A stretch of 64,000 bases of DNA from Streptomyces actuosus. Lineage in GTDB: Bacteria > Actinomycetota > Actinomycetes > Streptomycetales > Streptomycetaceae. The position numbers and the translations under genes were made by a program. Below, piece by piece: positions 9,889 through 20,649 of the stretch. The stretch covers positions 186,001-250,000 of the forward strand of contig NZ_JAFFZS010000005.1 of assembly GCF_016921115.1 (NCBI RefSeq), read 5' to 3'. A model generated the notes under the pieces. It was not told the DNA's origin. It saw only the letters and a program-made list of their open reading frames with translations, and ran no database searches. Numbering within the stretch: position 1 is the first letter of the stretch; each line of letters opens with the position of its first letter.

Positions 9889-10731
9889 CTACTCGGCGGT
9901 GCCCAGGAGCCCCCGCAGTTCCTTGGGCAGCAGGTCCGTGCAGGACTGCTTGGCCTCGTCGGTGAGGGCGTCCTTGGTGCAGGTGTAGTAGTCGCGGTAG
10001 ACGAGCTGGGCCGTGAACCCGGCGCCCACCAGGGCGAGGGCGAGGGCCGCGGTGACCAGGCCGCTCACCGCGGCCGTCGTCTGGGGACGCGAACCCGCGC
10101 CGGCGGACTGCCGGTCGGGATCGGTGCGGGGCTTGCCGCGCAGTGCGCTGATGCCCCAGTACAGGGCCAGCGCGCCGAGCAGCAGGGACACGTACGACCA
10201 CCCGAAGAGCGCGAGCATGAAGGCCCACATGCCGCCGATCAGCGCGTACCGGGCGCGGCGCTGCACCGGATCCGTGGGGTCCCAGCGCATGCCGGGGCCG
10301 GGGCCGGAGCCGGGCCCGTCGCCGGAGGAGTCCTCGGGGCGGTTGCCTGGGCGGTTGCCGAAGCCGCCGGGCTGGCTGCCCGGCTGGCGGTCGCTCCACC
10401 CCGGGCCCCACGGGTTGCCCGGCGGGCCGCCGCCGTCGCCTCCCTGGCCTCCGCCGCCGCTGCCGTCCGCTCCTCCCGGCTCCCCGTGCCCCTGCTGCCC
10501 GCCGGAGCGGCCGTGCCCGCTCGCCGCGGGGCGCGGCTGCCACGGGCGGTCCGGGCTGCCCTCGGGCGGGGGCGCGAAGGGGTTGTCCTCCTGACCGTCG
10601 CCGCTCTGCGGCCGGCCGGAGGGGGCGTCGGGCGGGGACGAGGGCCGCTCCCGCAGCAGCAGGGCGCCGCGCTTTGCTCCCCGCGCCGTGTGCGGGGGGA
10701 GCGTGAGGAGTCGCAGGCTGCGGTCCGGCAT
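9889..10731 (-). CDS. Gly/Pro-rich membrane protein of unknown function
   Basis: 280 residues. The first 160 are a disordered, Gly/Pro/Asp-rich cytoplasmic region. Then come two to three transmembrane helices ([51 protein letters not shown]) and a short outside tail with two cysteines ([16 protein letters not shown]) that could form a disulfide. AAGGGGAAG lies upstream of the ATG at an 11-base spacing. It diverges from purN. I do not recognise a named family; a signalling or scaffold role is only a guess. Confidence 0.8.
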   Translation of the reverse strand: MPDRSLRLLTLPPHTARGAKRGALLLRERPSSPPDAPSGRPQSGDGQEDNPFAPPPEGSPDRPWQPRPAASGHGRSGGQQGHGEPGGADGSGGGGQGGDGGGPPGNPWGPGWSDRQPGSQPGGFGNRPGNRPEDSSGDGPGSGPGPGMRWDPTDPVQRRARYALIGGMWAFMLALFGWSYVSLLLGALALYWGISALRGKPRTDPDRQSAGAGSRPQTTAAVSGLVTAALALALVGAGFTAQLVYRDYYTCTKDALTDEAKQSCTDLLPKELRGLLGTAE

Positions 10732-11019
10732 CAGATGAGCGTCTTCCCCTTGATGGATACGGCTGTCGTGCGTGGGCTGTCGTGAGGAGAACGCATCGCC
10801 TCCGGGCGGCGTTCCCGATCCCGCTTGTCCCAGACGCTACCTTCCGGCCACGCACCCGTCCCACGGGGCCCGTCCGGTGTGCCGGTATCGTTGCTGACGG
10901 TCGGCCGCTTCGTAGGCTTCCCCGTATCCGGGGACCCGAAGCATTCGTGCGAACGTACAGACCCGGCGTCGTGCTGGGCCGGCCGTACCGACGCTCCCCT
11001 TCGAGAAAGGGCCCCCACC
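10732..11019. promoter_or_regulatory. purN upstream region
   Basis: The 288-base divergent gap. A candidate purN promoter is TTGCTG (10891-10896) and TAGGCT (10913-10918) with a 16-base spacer. I saw no purine riboswitch core here. Confidence 0.3.
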
Positions 11020-11658
11020 GTGGCCGCCAAGCCCGAGGCCAAGCGCGTCAAGCGCCTCGTCGTGCTGGTCTCCGGATCCGGCACCAACCTGCAGGCGCTG
11101 CTGGACCACATCGGAGAGGCCGGCGCCGAGGCCTACGGCGCCGAGGTGGTGGCCGTCGGCGCCGACCGCGAGGGCATCGAGGGACTCGCACGGGCCGAGC
11201 GCGCCGGACTGCCGGCCTTCGTGTGCCGGGTCAAGGACCACGGCAGCCGCGAGGAGTGGGACACCGCGCTCGCCGAGGCCGTCGCCGCCCACGAGCCCGA
11301 TCTCGTCGTCTCCGCCGGATTCATGAAGATCGTGGGCAAGGAGTTCCTGGCCCGCTTCGGCGGGCGGTTCGTCAACACGCATCCCGCCCTGCTCCCGAGT
11401 TTTCCGGGCGCCCACGGCGTCCGCGACGCGCTCGCGTACGGCGCCCGGGTCACCGGCTGCACCGTCCACTTCGTCGACGACGGCGTCGACACCGGCCCGA
11501 TCATCGCGCAGGGCGTGGTGGAGGTCCGGGACGAGGACGACGAGAGCGCGCTGCACGAGCGCATCAAGGAAGTCGAGCGAAGGCTGCTCGTCGAGGTCGT
11601 GGGGCGGCTCGCCCGCAACGGCTATCGCATCGAGGGACGAAAGGTAGTTATCCAGTGA
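11020..11658 (+). CDS. purN: Phosphoribosylglycinamide formyltransferase (GART, 10-formyl-THF dependent)
   Basis: A 212-residue cytoplasmic enzyme that transfers a formyl group from 10-formyl-THF to GAR in purine synthesis. [12 protein letters not shown] (residues about 13-24) binds the phosphate of GAR. The catalytic Asn-His-Asp set is visible in [12 protein letters not shown] and DTGPIIAQ. An upstream in-frame ATG at 10825 exists, but GTG 11020 has a GAGAAAGG site and gives the family length. The stop overlaps the purH start by four bases (GTGA). Confidence 0.95.
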   Translation: MAAKPEAKRVKRLVVLVSGSGTNLQALLDHIGEAGAEAYGAEVVAVGADREGIEGLARAERAGLPAFVCRVKDHGSREEWDTALAEAVAAHEPDLVVSAGFMKIVGKEFLARFGGRFVNTHPALLPSFPGAHGVRDALAYGARVTGCTVHFVDDGVDTGPIIAQGVVEVRDEDDESALHERIKEVERRLLVEVVGRLARNGYRIEGRKVVIQ

Positions 11659-13217
11659 CCGCCGAGAGCAACAAGCGGCCGATTCGCCGGGCGCTCGTCA
11701 GCGTCTACGACAAGACCGGGCTGGAGGAGCTGGCGCGCGGGCTGCACGAGGCCGGTGTCGAGCTGGTCTCCACCGGCTCCACGGCCGGCCGCATCGCCGC
11801 CGCCGGCGTCCCCGTCACCAAGGTCGAGGAGCTGACCGGCTTCCCCGAGTGCCTGGACGGCCGGGTCAAGACCCTGCACCCCAAGGTGCACGCCGGCATC
11901 CTCGCCGACCTGCGTCTCGACAGCCACCGGCAGCAGCTCGACGAGCTGGGCGTGGCCCCCTTCGACCTCGTCGTCGTCAACCTCTACCCGTTCCGCGAGA
12001 CGGTCGCCTCGGGCGCCTCGGACGACGAGTGCGTCGAGCAGATCGACATCGGCGGCCCGTCGATGGTGCGCGCCGCCGCCAAGAACCACCCGTCCGTCGC
12101 GGTCGTCACCAGCCCCGCCCGCTACGCCGATGTCCTGGCGGCCGTGCAGGACGGCGGATTCGACCTCGCCGCCCGCAAGCGCCTGGCGGCCGAGGCCTTC
12201 CAGCACACGGCGGCGTACGACGTGGCCGTGGCGGGCTGGTTCGCCTCCTCCTACGCACCGGTCGACGAGTCCGGCTTCCCCGACTTCCTGGGCGCGACCC
12301 ATGAGCGCCGCTCCACCCTCCGCTACGGCGAGAACCCGCACCAGCAGGCCGCCCTCTACGTGGACGGCACCGGCGGCCTCGCGGACGCCGAGCAGCTGCA
12401 CGGCAAGGAGATGTCGTACAACAACTACACGGACACGGACGCCGCGCTCCGTGCCGCGTACGACCACGCCGAGCCGGCCGTCGCCGTCGTCAAGCACGCC
12501 AACCCGTGCGGCGTCGCCGTCGGCGCGGACGTCGCCGAGGCCCACCGCAAGGCGCACGCCTGCGACCCGCTGTCCGCGTTCGGCGGTGTGATCGCCGTCA
12601 ACCGCCCGGTCAGCAAGGAGATGGCGGAGCAGGTCGCGGAGATCTTCACCGAGGTCATCGTCGCCCCGGACTACGAGGAGGGGGCCCTGGAGGCCCTCAC
12701 CAAGAAGAAGAACATCCGGGTGCTGCGCACCCCGAACGGGCCGTCCGGCCGTCTGGAGACCAAGCCGATCGACGGCGGCGTGCTGCTCCAGGTCGCCGAC
12801 CGCCTCCAGGCCGACGGCGACGACCCGGCCACCTGGACGCTGGCCAGCGGCGAGGCCCTCCCGCCCGAGGAGCTGAAGGACCTGGCCTTCGCCTGGAAGG
12901 CGTGCCGCGCGGTGAAGTCCAACGCCATCCTGCTCGCCAAGGACGGCGCCTCGGTCGGCGTCGGCATGGGCCAGGTCAACCGGGTCGACTCCTGCAAGCT
13001 CGCCGTCGAGCGGGCCGGCGAGGAGCGGGCCCGCGGCTCCTACGCCGCGTCGGACGCGTTCTTCCCGTTCCCCGACGGCCCGGAGATCCTCATCGCCGCC
13101 GGTGTCCGCGCCATCGTGCAGCCGGGCGGCTCGATCCGCGACGAGCTGGTCGTGGAGGCCGCCAAGAAGGCCGGCGTCACGATGTACTTCACCGGGACGC
13201 GCCACTTCTTCCACTGA
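11655..13217 (+). CDS. purH: Bifunctional AICAR transformylase/IMP cyclohydrolase
   Basis: The 520-residue enzyme for the last two steps to IMP. The N-terminal MGS-like domain performs cyclisation ([37 protein letters not shown]). The C-terminal AICAR transformylase domain contains [12 protein letters not shown], the catalytic Lys-His in [22 protein letters not shown] and a C-terminal GTRHFFH. The GTG start overlaps the purN stop, so the two are coupled. A 42-base perfect palindrome follows as terminator. Confidence 0.97.
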   Translation: MTAESNKRPIRRALVSVYDKTGLEELARGLHEAGVELVSTGSTAGRIAAAGVPVTKVEELTGFPECLDGRVKTLHPKVHAGILADLRLDSHRQQLDELGVAPFDLVVVNLYPFRETVASGASDDECVEQIDIGGPSMVRAAAKNHPSVAVVTSPARYADVLAAVQDGGFDLAARKRLAAEAFQHTAAYDVAVAGWFASSYAPVDESGFPDFLGATHERRSTLRYGENPHQQAALYVDGTGGLADAEQLHGKEMSYNNYTDTDAALRAAYDHAEPAVAVVKHANPCGVAVGADVAEAHRKAHACDPLSAFGGVIAVNRPVSKEMAEQVAEIFTEVIVAPDYEEGALEALTKKKNIRVLRTPNGPSGRLETKPIDGGVLLQVADRLQADGDDPATWTLASGEALPPEELKDLAFAWKACRAVKSNAILLAKDGASVGVGMGQVNRVDSCKLAVERAGEERARGSYAASDAFFPFPDGPEILIAAGVRAIVQPGGSIRDELVVEAAKKAGVTMYFTGTRHFFH

Positions 13218-13250
13218 GCCGCAGCAGCGCTCCCGACCGAGCGCGGCCGC

Positions 13251-13292
13251 CCCACGGCCCTCCCGTCCACCGGTGGACGGGAGGGCCGTGGG
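13251..13292. terminator. 42-bp perfect palindrome, bidirectional terminator
   Basis: 13251-13271 is the exact reverse complement of 13272-13292, centred on CCACCGGTGG. It lies between the convergent ends of purH and the FHA/kinase remnant and should end transcription from both sides. Confidence 0.85.
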
Positions 13293-13312
13293 CGTGCGCG
13301 GCCGTCAGGGCG

Positions 13313-14220
13313 TCAGCACCAGGGCACGGTCGCCGCCCGGACCCGGCGCAGAAGTCCCTCGCCGGTGAGGCGGTCCTCGTGGGTACGGGTGAGGCGCTCG
13401 CGGACCAGGTCCCGCCAGACCTCGGGCAGTTCGGGCGACAGACGCAGCTCGTCGGCGCCGCCCGCGTACGCGGCGGCGGCGTCGCGCCGGGCCGCCGGGG
13501 TGCCGCCGGGCAGCGGGAAGGAGTCGGCGAGGACGAGGTGGGCCAGCACGCCGAAGGCCCACACGTCGGCCGACGGGCGGATCCTGCGGCCCCGTTCGCC
13601 GATCTCGGTCCACAGCAGCTCGGGCGGCGTGTAGTCGGGGGTCGAGAAGGCGGGCGTGCAGGCGTGGGTGCCGTCCAGGTCCGCGGCCGTGTTGACGTCG
13701 GCGAGCCGCACCACCTGGTCCACGGTGGGCAGGGGGGCGTGCGGCACGCCGCGCAGCCTCGGCTCGCACAGCGCGGCCAGCACCGCGAAGTACCGCTTGG
13801 TGCGGTCCAGGGAGAAGGCGGGAGCGGTGGTCTCGCCGTCCTGGCCCGCGCCGCCGTGCACGTAGTCGTGGTGCGGCGCCCACACCTCCACCGCCGGCAG
13901 GTCGGCGGCGGGCAGCACGATGCGCGAGAACTCGAACGGCACGGGTGCGTCCAGCCGCCCTGAGCGATCTTGATGGGTTCGCCCGCGCCCTCCGGGTTCT
14001 CCACCACGTAGGTCTGACGGGCGCACAGATTGCCCAGGGTCCAGAAGGCGCCCTGCGCCCCGATCTCTCCGGCCCCGCGGGAGACGCCCTCGTGGGGGAT
14101 CCCCACGTCGTTGCCGGCACTGCGTCCGAAGGAGATCCGCTCACCCGGAGCGAGGCGGATCCGGTCGGGTCCATCGATGCCCTCCGTGGCCGGCGGAGGT
14201 ATCACGACGATGCTGTACAA
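13313..14220 (-). pseudogene. FHA-domain gene fused by deletion to the end of a kinase gene, and frameshifted
   Basis: Reading leftward, 14218-13963 encodes an FHA domain (RISFGRSAGNDVGIP; VSRGAGEI; TYVVENPEGAGE). At 13951-13962 the frame must move by one base (a missing base in a GGCGGC run) to continue as DAPVPFEFSRIVLPA and ALCEPRLRGVPHAPLPTVD, typical of Streptomyces FHA proteins. Near 13700-13715 the sequence turns into the C-lobe of a Ser/Thr kinase: RLADVNTAADLDG in place of DFG, an APE-like TPDYTPPELL and ADVWAFGVLAH. The kinase N-lobe lysine and HRD loop are absent. This fits an internal deletion joining two adjacent genes plus a frameshift. The first usable start is a TTG at 14218, and the original 5' end may also be lost. 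Confidence 0.75.
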
Positions 14221-14272
14221 GGTGCGACTCCCCGTGCCCGACAGCTGCCGCTGCCAGACCAGGGCGACGCCC

Positions 14273-14312
14273 CAGGGCCGTGTCCCCCTCGAACAGGTGA
14301 GACACGGCCCTG
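14273..14312. terminator. Hairpin terminator between membrane protein gene and FHA remnant
   Basis: CAGGGCCGTGTC (14273-14284) pairs perfectly with GACACGGCCCTG (14301-14312). It ends the leftward gene 14353-14985, and it marks where the FHA remnant cannot extend further upstream. Confidence 0.8.
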
Positions 14313-14352
14313 TGGGATGAACGGCGCGAACCGTGCGGTCGCCGACGTGCGT

Positions 14353-14985
14353 TCAGTAGCGCGGCCGGGCGAACCAGGCGGTACCCGACGGGGCGATCAT
14401 CGCGGCGGCCATGATGCCGCCGAAGCTCATCCACAGCAGCGCCGAGACCAGGCCGCTGCTGGAGCCCTGGTTCGCCGCACCGATCAGGATCAGGACGCCG
14501 ACGAGCGCGCCCAGGATGCCGTAGATCATCGTGGTGATGCGGATGCCCTGCCCGCCGCGGGTGAACTTCACGCCCAGTGTGATCGACAGGGCGGCGAGTC
14601 CGAGGAAGAGCAGTGCGACGACGAAGACGATGCCGGCGCCGTCGTGCCCGAGGTCGGAGATGGGGTTGCTGCCGAAGCTGTCCTCGCCCGCGTTGGACAC
14701 GTCGTTGATCGTCGCGGCGGCGTACACGGCGAAGAGGCCGATGAGGACCTGCACGGCGGCCACGATGTACAGCATCACGCGCGCGGTGACCATCAGGCCC
14801 GGCATGGTCTGCGGAACCGCGTTCGCACCGGGGAAGCCCGGGTAGGCCGGCTGCTGCTGCGGGTAGCCGTAGCCCTGCGGCGGTACTCCGGGGGCGGCCG
14901 GCTGCTGGGGGTAGCCGTAGCCGGGAGCGGCCGGCGGCTGCTGGGGCGGCTGCCCGTAGGGGTTGTTCGGGTCGCCGAAACTCAT
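14353..14985 (-). CDS. Small membrane protein with Pro/Gln/Tyr-rich N-terminus
   Basis: 210 residues. The first 75 are a repeat-like Pro-Gln-Gly-Tyr tail (PQQPPAAPGYGYPQQP). Four transmembrane helices follow (VMLYIVAAVQVLIGLFAVYA; GIVFVVALLFLGLAALSITL; MIYGILGALVGVLILIGAA; LWMSFGGIMAAAMIA). The ATG at 14983-14985 has an excellent GGAGGAAGGA site; the frame is open further upstream but without a better start. No enzyme motif is visible and the function is unknown. It diverges from folD. Confidence 0.85.
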   Translation of the reverse strand: MSFGDPNNPYGQPPQQPPAAPGYGYPQQPAAPGVPPQGYGYPQQQPAYPGFPGANAVPQTMPGLMVTARVMLYIVAAVQVLIGLFAVYAAATINDVSNAGEDSFGSNPISDLGHDGAGIVFVVALLFLGLAALSITLGVKFTRGGQGIRITTMIYGILGALVGVLILIGAANQGSSSGLVSALLWMSFGGIMAAAMIAPSGTAWFARPRY

Positions 14986-15231
14986 GGGCGGTCCTTCCTC
15001 CGTTTGCCCGAGTGCGGGGACGCGCGGCAAGGTCGGAGGAAGTTCAACAGATGCGGTCCGTCCCCCCGGTACTGCCCGCGGCACTGTGGACACATCGTTC
15101 TTTAGCCAGGCATTACTTGTCCAGCGGCATTCCGCAGGTGTTGTGCAAGTGCAACATCAGCGATCAAGGCGGGCGGTCCCGGCGGCACCCCGGATTGGAA
15201 CCGGGGGGCGGTCATCCGGGAGGATGGGGCC

Positions 15232-16086
15232 ATGACCGCCCAGATTCTCGATGGCAAGGCCACCGCAGCCGCGATCAAGTCCGATCTGACCGCCCGCGTG
15301 GCGGCGCTGAGGGAGAAGGGTGTCACGCCCGGCCTCGGCACGATCCTCGTCGGGGACGACCCCGGCAGCCAGAAGTACGTCGCGGGCAAGCACCGCGACT
15401 GCGCCCAGGTCGGCATCGCCTCCATCCAGCGCGAACTGCCCGCCACGGCCACCCAGGAGGAGATCGAGGCGGTCGTCCGCGAACTGAACGAGGACCCGGC
15501 CTGCACCGGCTACATCGTCCAGCTGCCGCTGCCGAGGGGCATCGACGAGAACCGCATCCTGGAGCTGATGGACCCGGCCAAGGACGCCGACGGCCTGCAC
15601 CCGATGAACCTCGGCCGCCTCGTCCTGGGCGAGCCGGCGCCGCTGCCCTGCACGCCCAACGGCATCCTCACCCTGCTGCGCCGCTACGGCGTGGAGCTCA
15701 AGGGCGCCGAGGTCGTCGTCGTCGGCCGCGGTGTGACCATCGGGCGCCCGATGCCGCTGCTGCTGACGCGGCGCAGCGAGAACGCGACCGTGACCCAGTG
15801 CCACACCGGTACCCGCGACCTGTCGGCCCACCTCAGGCGCGCCGACATCGTCATCGCCGCGGCCGGCTCCGCGCACCTGGTCCGCCCCGAGGACGTCAAG
15901 CCCGGTGCGGCTGTCCTCGACGTCGGAGTCTCCCGCAACGCCGACGGCAAGATCGTCGGCGATGTCCACCCGGGCGTAGCCGAGGTGGCCGGCTTCCTCT
16001 CCCCGAACCCCGGCGGCGTCGGTCCCATGACCCGGGCCCAGCTGCTCGTCAACGTGGTCGAGGCGGCGGAGCGCAGTGTCGGCTGA
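15232..16086 (+). CDS. folD: Methylene-THF dehydrogenase/methenyl-THF cyclohydrolase
   Basis: The 284-residue bifunctional folate enzyme that makes 10-formyl-THF from 5,10-methylene-THF, feeding purine synthesis. The catalytic lysine lies in the [12 protein letters not shown] segment. The substrate loop is [19 protein letters not shown], followed by [10 protein letters not shown]. The NADP-binding Rossmann motif is [17 protein letters not shown], and the end motif is [14 protein letters not shown]. The serine of the usual GRS motif is a threonine-adjacent variant here (GRGVTIG). GGGAGGATGGGG precedes the ATG. The DUF3017 gene overlaps its 3' end. Confidence 0.97.
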   Translation: MTAQILDGKATAAAIKSDLTARVAALREKGVTPGLGTILVGDDPGSQKYVAGKHRDCAQVGIASIQRELPATATQEEIEAVVRELNEDPACTGYIVQLPLPRGIDENRILELMDPAKDADGLHPMNLGRLVLGEPAPLPCTPNGILTLLRRYGVELKGAEVVVVGRGVTIGRPMPLLLTRRSENATVTQCHTGTRDLSAHLRRADIVIAAAGSAHLVRPEDVKPGAAVLDVGVSRNADGKIVGDVHPGVAEVAGFLSPNPGGVGPMTRAQLLVNVVEAAERSVG

Positions 16087-16519
16087 GGAACGTCCCGCGG
16101 GGCGGACGGCGACCGGCCCGGCGGCGAGACGCAGCAGCCGCCGGTTCCCCAGGTTCACGCGGGACACCGCCCGCCCCGAGGGCGGCGGGCGGGCCGCGCC
16201 CAAGGACGCCCCGGCACCGGCCCGGCAGTGGCCGGTTCTGGCCGTGCTGGGCACGGTCGCGGTGGGCCTGCTGCTGACCGCGGTGGACGTGTTCCGTGTC
16301 GGCACGCTGCTGATCGGCCTCGCGCTGCTCGCCGGGGCCGTGATGCGCTGGATGCTGCCCAGCGTGGGCATGCTGGCGGTGCGGTCCCGCTTCACCGACA
16401 TCGTCACCTACGGCGTACTGGGCCTGACCATCACCCTGCTGGCGATGATGGCGCAGCCCCACCCGTGGCTGGAGATCCCGTTCCTGAAGGACACGCTGCA
16501 CTTCACGGTGGAGAGCTGA
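16076..16519 (+). CDS. DUF3017 family membrane protein
   Basis: 147 residues: a basic cytoplasmic N-terminus of about 50 residues, then three transmembrane helices ([56 protein letters not shown]). It matches the DUF3017 proteins that follow folD in Streptomyces; the function is unknown. The GTG start lies inside folD, an 11-base overlap, which implies coupled translation. A 15-bp terminator stem follows. Confidence 0.85.
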   Translation: MSAEERPAGRTATGPAARRSSRRFPRFTRDTARPEGGGRAAPKDAPAPARQWPVLAVLGTVAVGLLLTAVDVFRVGTLLIGLALLAGAVMRWMLPSVGMLAVRSRFTDIVTYGVLGLTITLLAMMAQPHPWLEIPFLKDTLHFTVES

Positions 16520-16534
16520 CCCACCGCGCGGCGG

Positions 16535-16568
16535 CGGCCCGCGCCCCCGCCTCCGGGGGCGCGGGCCG
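16535..16568 (+). terminator. folD operon terminator
   Basis: A perfect 15-bp stem: 16535-16549 pairs with 16554-16568 around a CCTC loop. It starts 16 bases after the DUF3017 stop. Confidence 0.9.
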
Positions 16569-17825
16569 TTCCCGTGTGTGCCGCGGTGGCCGGTGTGCGC
16601 CCGCCGGTGCCCGCCGGTGCCCGCCGGTCCGCCAGGCGGCCGTGCGGGACCGCACGGCCGGGATGGTGCACCGCTCGCCGGGTTCGTCCGGCCGGACGCG
16701 CCCTGGGCGCGCGGCGTGCGTCGGAGCGGCGGCCGGTGCGCTGTGCGCGAGGCCGGACCTGCCGTCGTCCGCGTCCGGAAGCGGTGACTCCGCGTCACGC
16801 GTCTGCGGCCGGCGGGTCCGCCGTCGGCCTCCGGGGTGTCCGCCGCGAGGCGCCCCCGGCCGGACCCGGACGGCCCGGACGGCCGGGCGCCGGGACTCCC
16901 GGCCCCGGCTGCCGATCCGGACTCCCGGCGCGGGCGGGGCCGACCGGGCGGGGAGCGGGCCGTCCCCTCCCCCGAGGGGGGCGGGCCGCGCCCACTGCCA
17001 CGCTCGCGCACCGTGAAGGGCCTGTTCAATGCCTGTCGGAGCGCTGTGACGCGGAAGTGACTGTTCCGCTACGGTGTCCGCACCCTGGCACAGGTGCGCA
17101 CGCCCCGCCGGGGAACCGCTCCCGCACGTCGCCGCGTCCCCTCCGGGAGCGGGGAGGCGCGAGCGACGCCGTGGAGGTGGGCGACGGGCGTCCGGCAGCG
17201 GCTGCCGGACGGGCTCCCGCCCCAGGTACGGCCTCTCGTCGGGCCGTTGCGGGACCTCAGGGACGGCGCCGGGCCGAGCCCGGCCGCGCTCGGCGCGCGC
17301 ACGGCCTGCAGCAAGTCGTCCTGGCAGCGCTACCGAACGCTTGCCCAGTGCTCCACCGTGAACTTCAGGGCGGAGGTGCAGGGCGTTCTCGCCTCGGCGG
17401 CCCGGAGGGGCGCAGAGCCACGGCTCAAGTCGCCCTGCCCGACGGCGCAGGTGGCGGATCCACCGCCGGACGGGCGGGAGGTCATGCCTGTGCCGACCGC
17501 CGTCGCCGGTGCCCGTGGCGGCCGGGTGGGCGGGGCGGTCGTGGCGGCGGGACGTCGACGCCCGGGCCGGTTCGCGCACGGGTGCCGTCCCGTTCCCGTG
17601 GGACACCGGCTGTGCCGCCGGGATGCCGCGGACCGTCGCGCTGGACGCGGCCCGCCCGGCGTGCGACGGTGCATGACCACGGCCCGGGCGCTCTTGTGCG
17701 CCCCCGCCCCGGGAACTGAGATCCTTGATGCGCGCATCCCTGCGGGTAGTCAGAACGGTGACTCGCCGGCGAGCGCCCCGCACGGGGGACAATTCAGCAC
17801 GCATGGGGGGAAGAGGGGGGAAGCA
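16569..17825. other. Long intergenic region holding a decayed gene copy
   Basis: About 1.25 kb with no intact gene. Three direct copies of CCGCCGGT(G/C)C lie at 16601-16630. A decayed XRE-like gene lies at about 17180-17400. The rest is GC-rich and shows no coding bias that I can trust, although the frame used by the downstream gene stays open from 17094. Confidence 0.6.
17175..17400 (+). pseudogene. Decayed copy of the XRE helix-turn-helix domain of the downstream gene
   Basis: Translation from 17175 gives RWATGVRQRLPDGLPPQVR, then SKSSWQRY at 17310-17333. The intact gene at 17826 gives RWRALPDGLDPQVR and SKTSWERY with the same spacing. About half of 45 residues agree, including the LPDGL-PQVR start and the recognition-helix SK-SW-RY. 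After RY the similarity continues only in another frame (NACPVLHREL), which shows a frameshift. No start codon and no membrane or DUF2690 part remain. This looks like an old tandem duplicate. Confidence 0.6.
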
Positions 17826-19016
17826 ATGCCTCGTTGGAGGGCCTTGCCGGATGGACTGGATCCGCAGGTCAGGGAGTTCGCGGGTCAGCTGCGGCGGCTC
17901 GTGGACCGCAGCGGCCTGAGCGTCGCGGCGATAGCCGACCGCACGGGCTACAGCAAGACGTCCTGGGAGCGTTACCTCAACGGCCGGCTCCTCGCGCCCA
18001 AGGGCGCGATCGTCGCGCTGGCCGAGGTCACCGGGACCAATCCGGTGCATCTGACCACGATGTGGGAGCTCGCCGAGCGCGCCTGGAGCCGCTCGGAGAT
18101 GCGCCACGACATGACCATGGAGGCCATCCGCATCTCCCAGGCGCGTGCGGCGCTGGGCGAGTCGGACGGCGCTCCGGCAGCCGGCGGGCGGACCGGCAGG
18201 TCGGCCCGCGCGGGCGGCGCCACGGCCGTCACGCCCGGCGTGGCGGGACCGGCGGGCGTCGCCCCGACGATGCCGCCGCAGCCGACGTCACCCGACGCGG
18301 ACGTGCGGGACGCGGTGCCGGACACGGCGGCCCCGAACAGCGGCCCCGCGGGCTCCCCGGGTGGCAACTCGTGGGGCCTGGCCGGGTACCAGGGCTCGTC
18401 CCGGGCGGGCGGACCCCAGGAGGGTCCGGCCCGGACGCCGGGGGCGCCCGTGCCGCCGGCGACCACGGGTCCCTACGGCGAACCGCCGCGCGACGCCCGC
18501 TCGGTGGACGGCGGTTCCGGACCCGTCAAGCGCCGGCTGGTGATGTTCCTCGCCGGTCTTGTCGGCGTGCTCGTCGTGGCGGGCGGGGTGTTGTTCCTGA
18601 CCGGCGGCGGGGACGGCGCGAAGGACCGGTCCGCGCGCACCTCGCCGTCCCCGACCGCCGCCACGAACGTGACCCTGCCGCCCGGGGTCAAGTGCAGCGG
18701 CGACACCTGCGGCGGCAAGGACGCCGAACTCATGGGGTGCAGCGGCGACCTGGTCACCACCGCCAAGAGGATGCCCGTCGGTACGACCCTCCTGGAGGTG
18801 CGCTACAGCAAGACCTGCGGTGTCGCCTGGGGCCGTATCACCGGGGCGGCGCTGGGCGACTCGGTCGAGGTCACGGCCGGCACGGCCAGCCAGACGGACG
18901 CCATCACCGTCTCCGGGGACACGATCGCGTACACGCCGATGGTGGCCGTGCGGGACGCGGGCGAGGCCACGGCGTGCGTGACCCTGGCCTCCGGGCGGAA
19001 GGCGTGCACTCCTTGA
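17826..19016 (+). CDS. XRE helix-turn-helix protein with membrane helix and extracellular DUF2690 domain
   Basis: 396 residues. Residues about 8-70 are an XRE helix-turn-helix (LSVAAIADRTGYSKTSWERY). A 130-residue Pro/Gly/Ala-rich linker leads to one transmembrane helix near residue 240 (LVMFLAGLVGVLVVAGGVLFL). The outside part is a DUF2690 domain with its cysteines (CSGDTCGGKDAELMGC; SKTCGVAW; ATACVTLASGRKACTP). The design is that of a one-component membrane sensor with a cytoplasmic DNA-binding head; ligand and targets are unknown. ATG 17826 is chosen over upstream options because a GGGGGGAAG site precedes it. A decayed copy lies 430 bases upstream. Confidence 0.85.
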   Translation: MPRWRALPDGLDPQVREFAGQLRRLVDRSGLSVAAIADRTGYSKTSWERYLNGRLLAPKGAIVALAEVTGTNPVHLTTMWELAERAWSRSEMRHDMTMEAIRISQARAALGESDGAPAAGGRTGRSARAGGATAVTPGVAGPAGVAPTMPPQPTSPDADVRDAVPDTAAPNSGPAGSPGGNSWGLAGYQGSSRAGGPQEGPARTPGAPVPPATTGPYGEPPRDARSVDGGSGPVKRRLVMFLAGLVGVLVVAGGVLFLTGGGDGAKDRSARTSPSPTAATNVTLPPGVKCSGDTCGGKDAELMGCSGDLVTTAKRMPVGTTLLEVRYSKTCGVAWGRITGAALGDSVEVTAGTASQTDAITVSGDTIAYTPMVAVRDAGEATACVTLASGRKACTP

Positions 19017-20515
<1,499 letters not shown>

Positions 20516-20559
20516 GCCGACCGCGTCCGTTTCCGCACGGCTTGTGTCACGAGCCTGCA

Positions 20560-20604
20560 CGGGCCCCGTTCCGGTTTTTTCCGGAACGGGGCCCGTGGCC
20601 TTTT
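20560..20604 (+). terminator. mdh terminator with T-run
   Basis: CGGGCCCCGTTCCGG (20560-20574) pairs perfectly with CCGGAACGGGGCCCG (20581-20595) around a TTTTTT loop, followed by GGCCTTTTT. This is an unusually canonical intrinsic terminator for this genome. Confidence 0.92.
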
Positions 20605-20649
20605 TCGCCGCTACCGTCGGAGTACGCAGGGTGATCCGGGGGGCACGTG

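Noticed and set aside
6863..10864. A 1333-residue open frame on the minus strand
   Set aside because: Only its last third is real (the XRE protein from 8164). The rest is the opposite strand of the DUF6350 gene and another frame of the next gene, kept open by high GC.
17094..17825. N-terminal extension of the XRE-DUF2690 protein
   Set aside because: The frame is open, but the gene has its own ribosome site at 17826 and the upstream part contains a decayed copy of the same domain.
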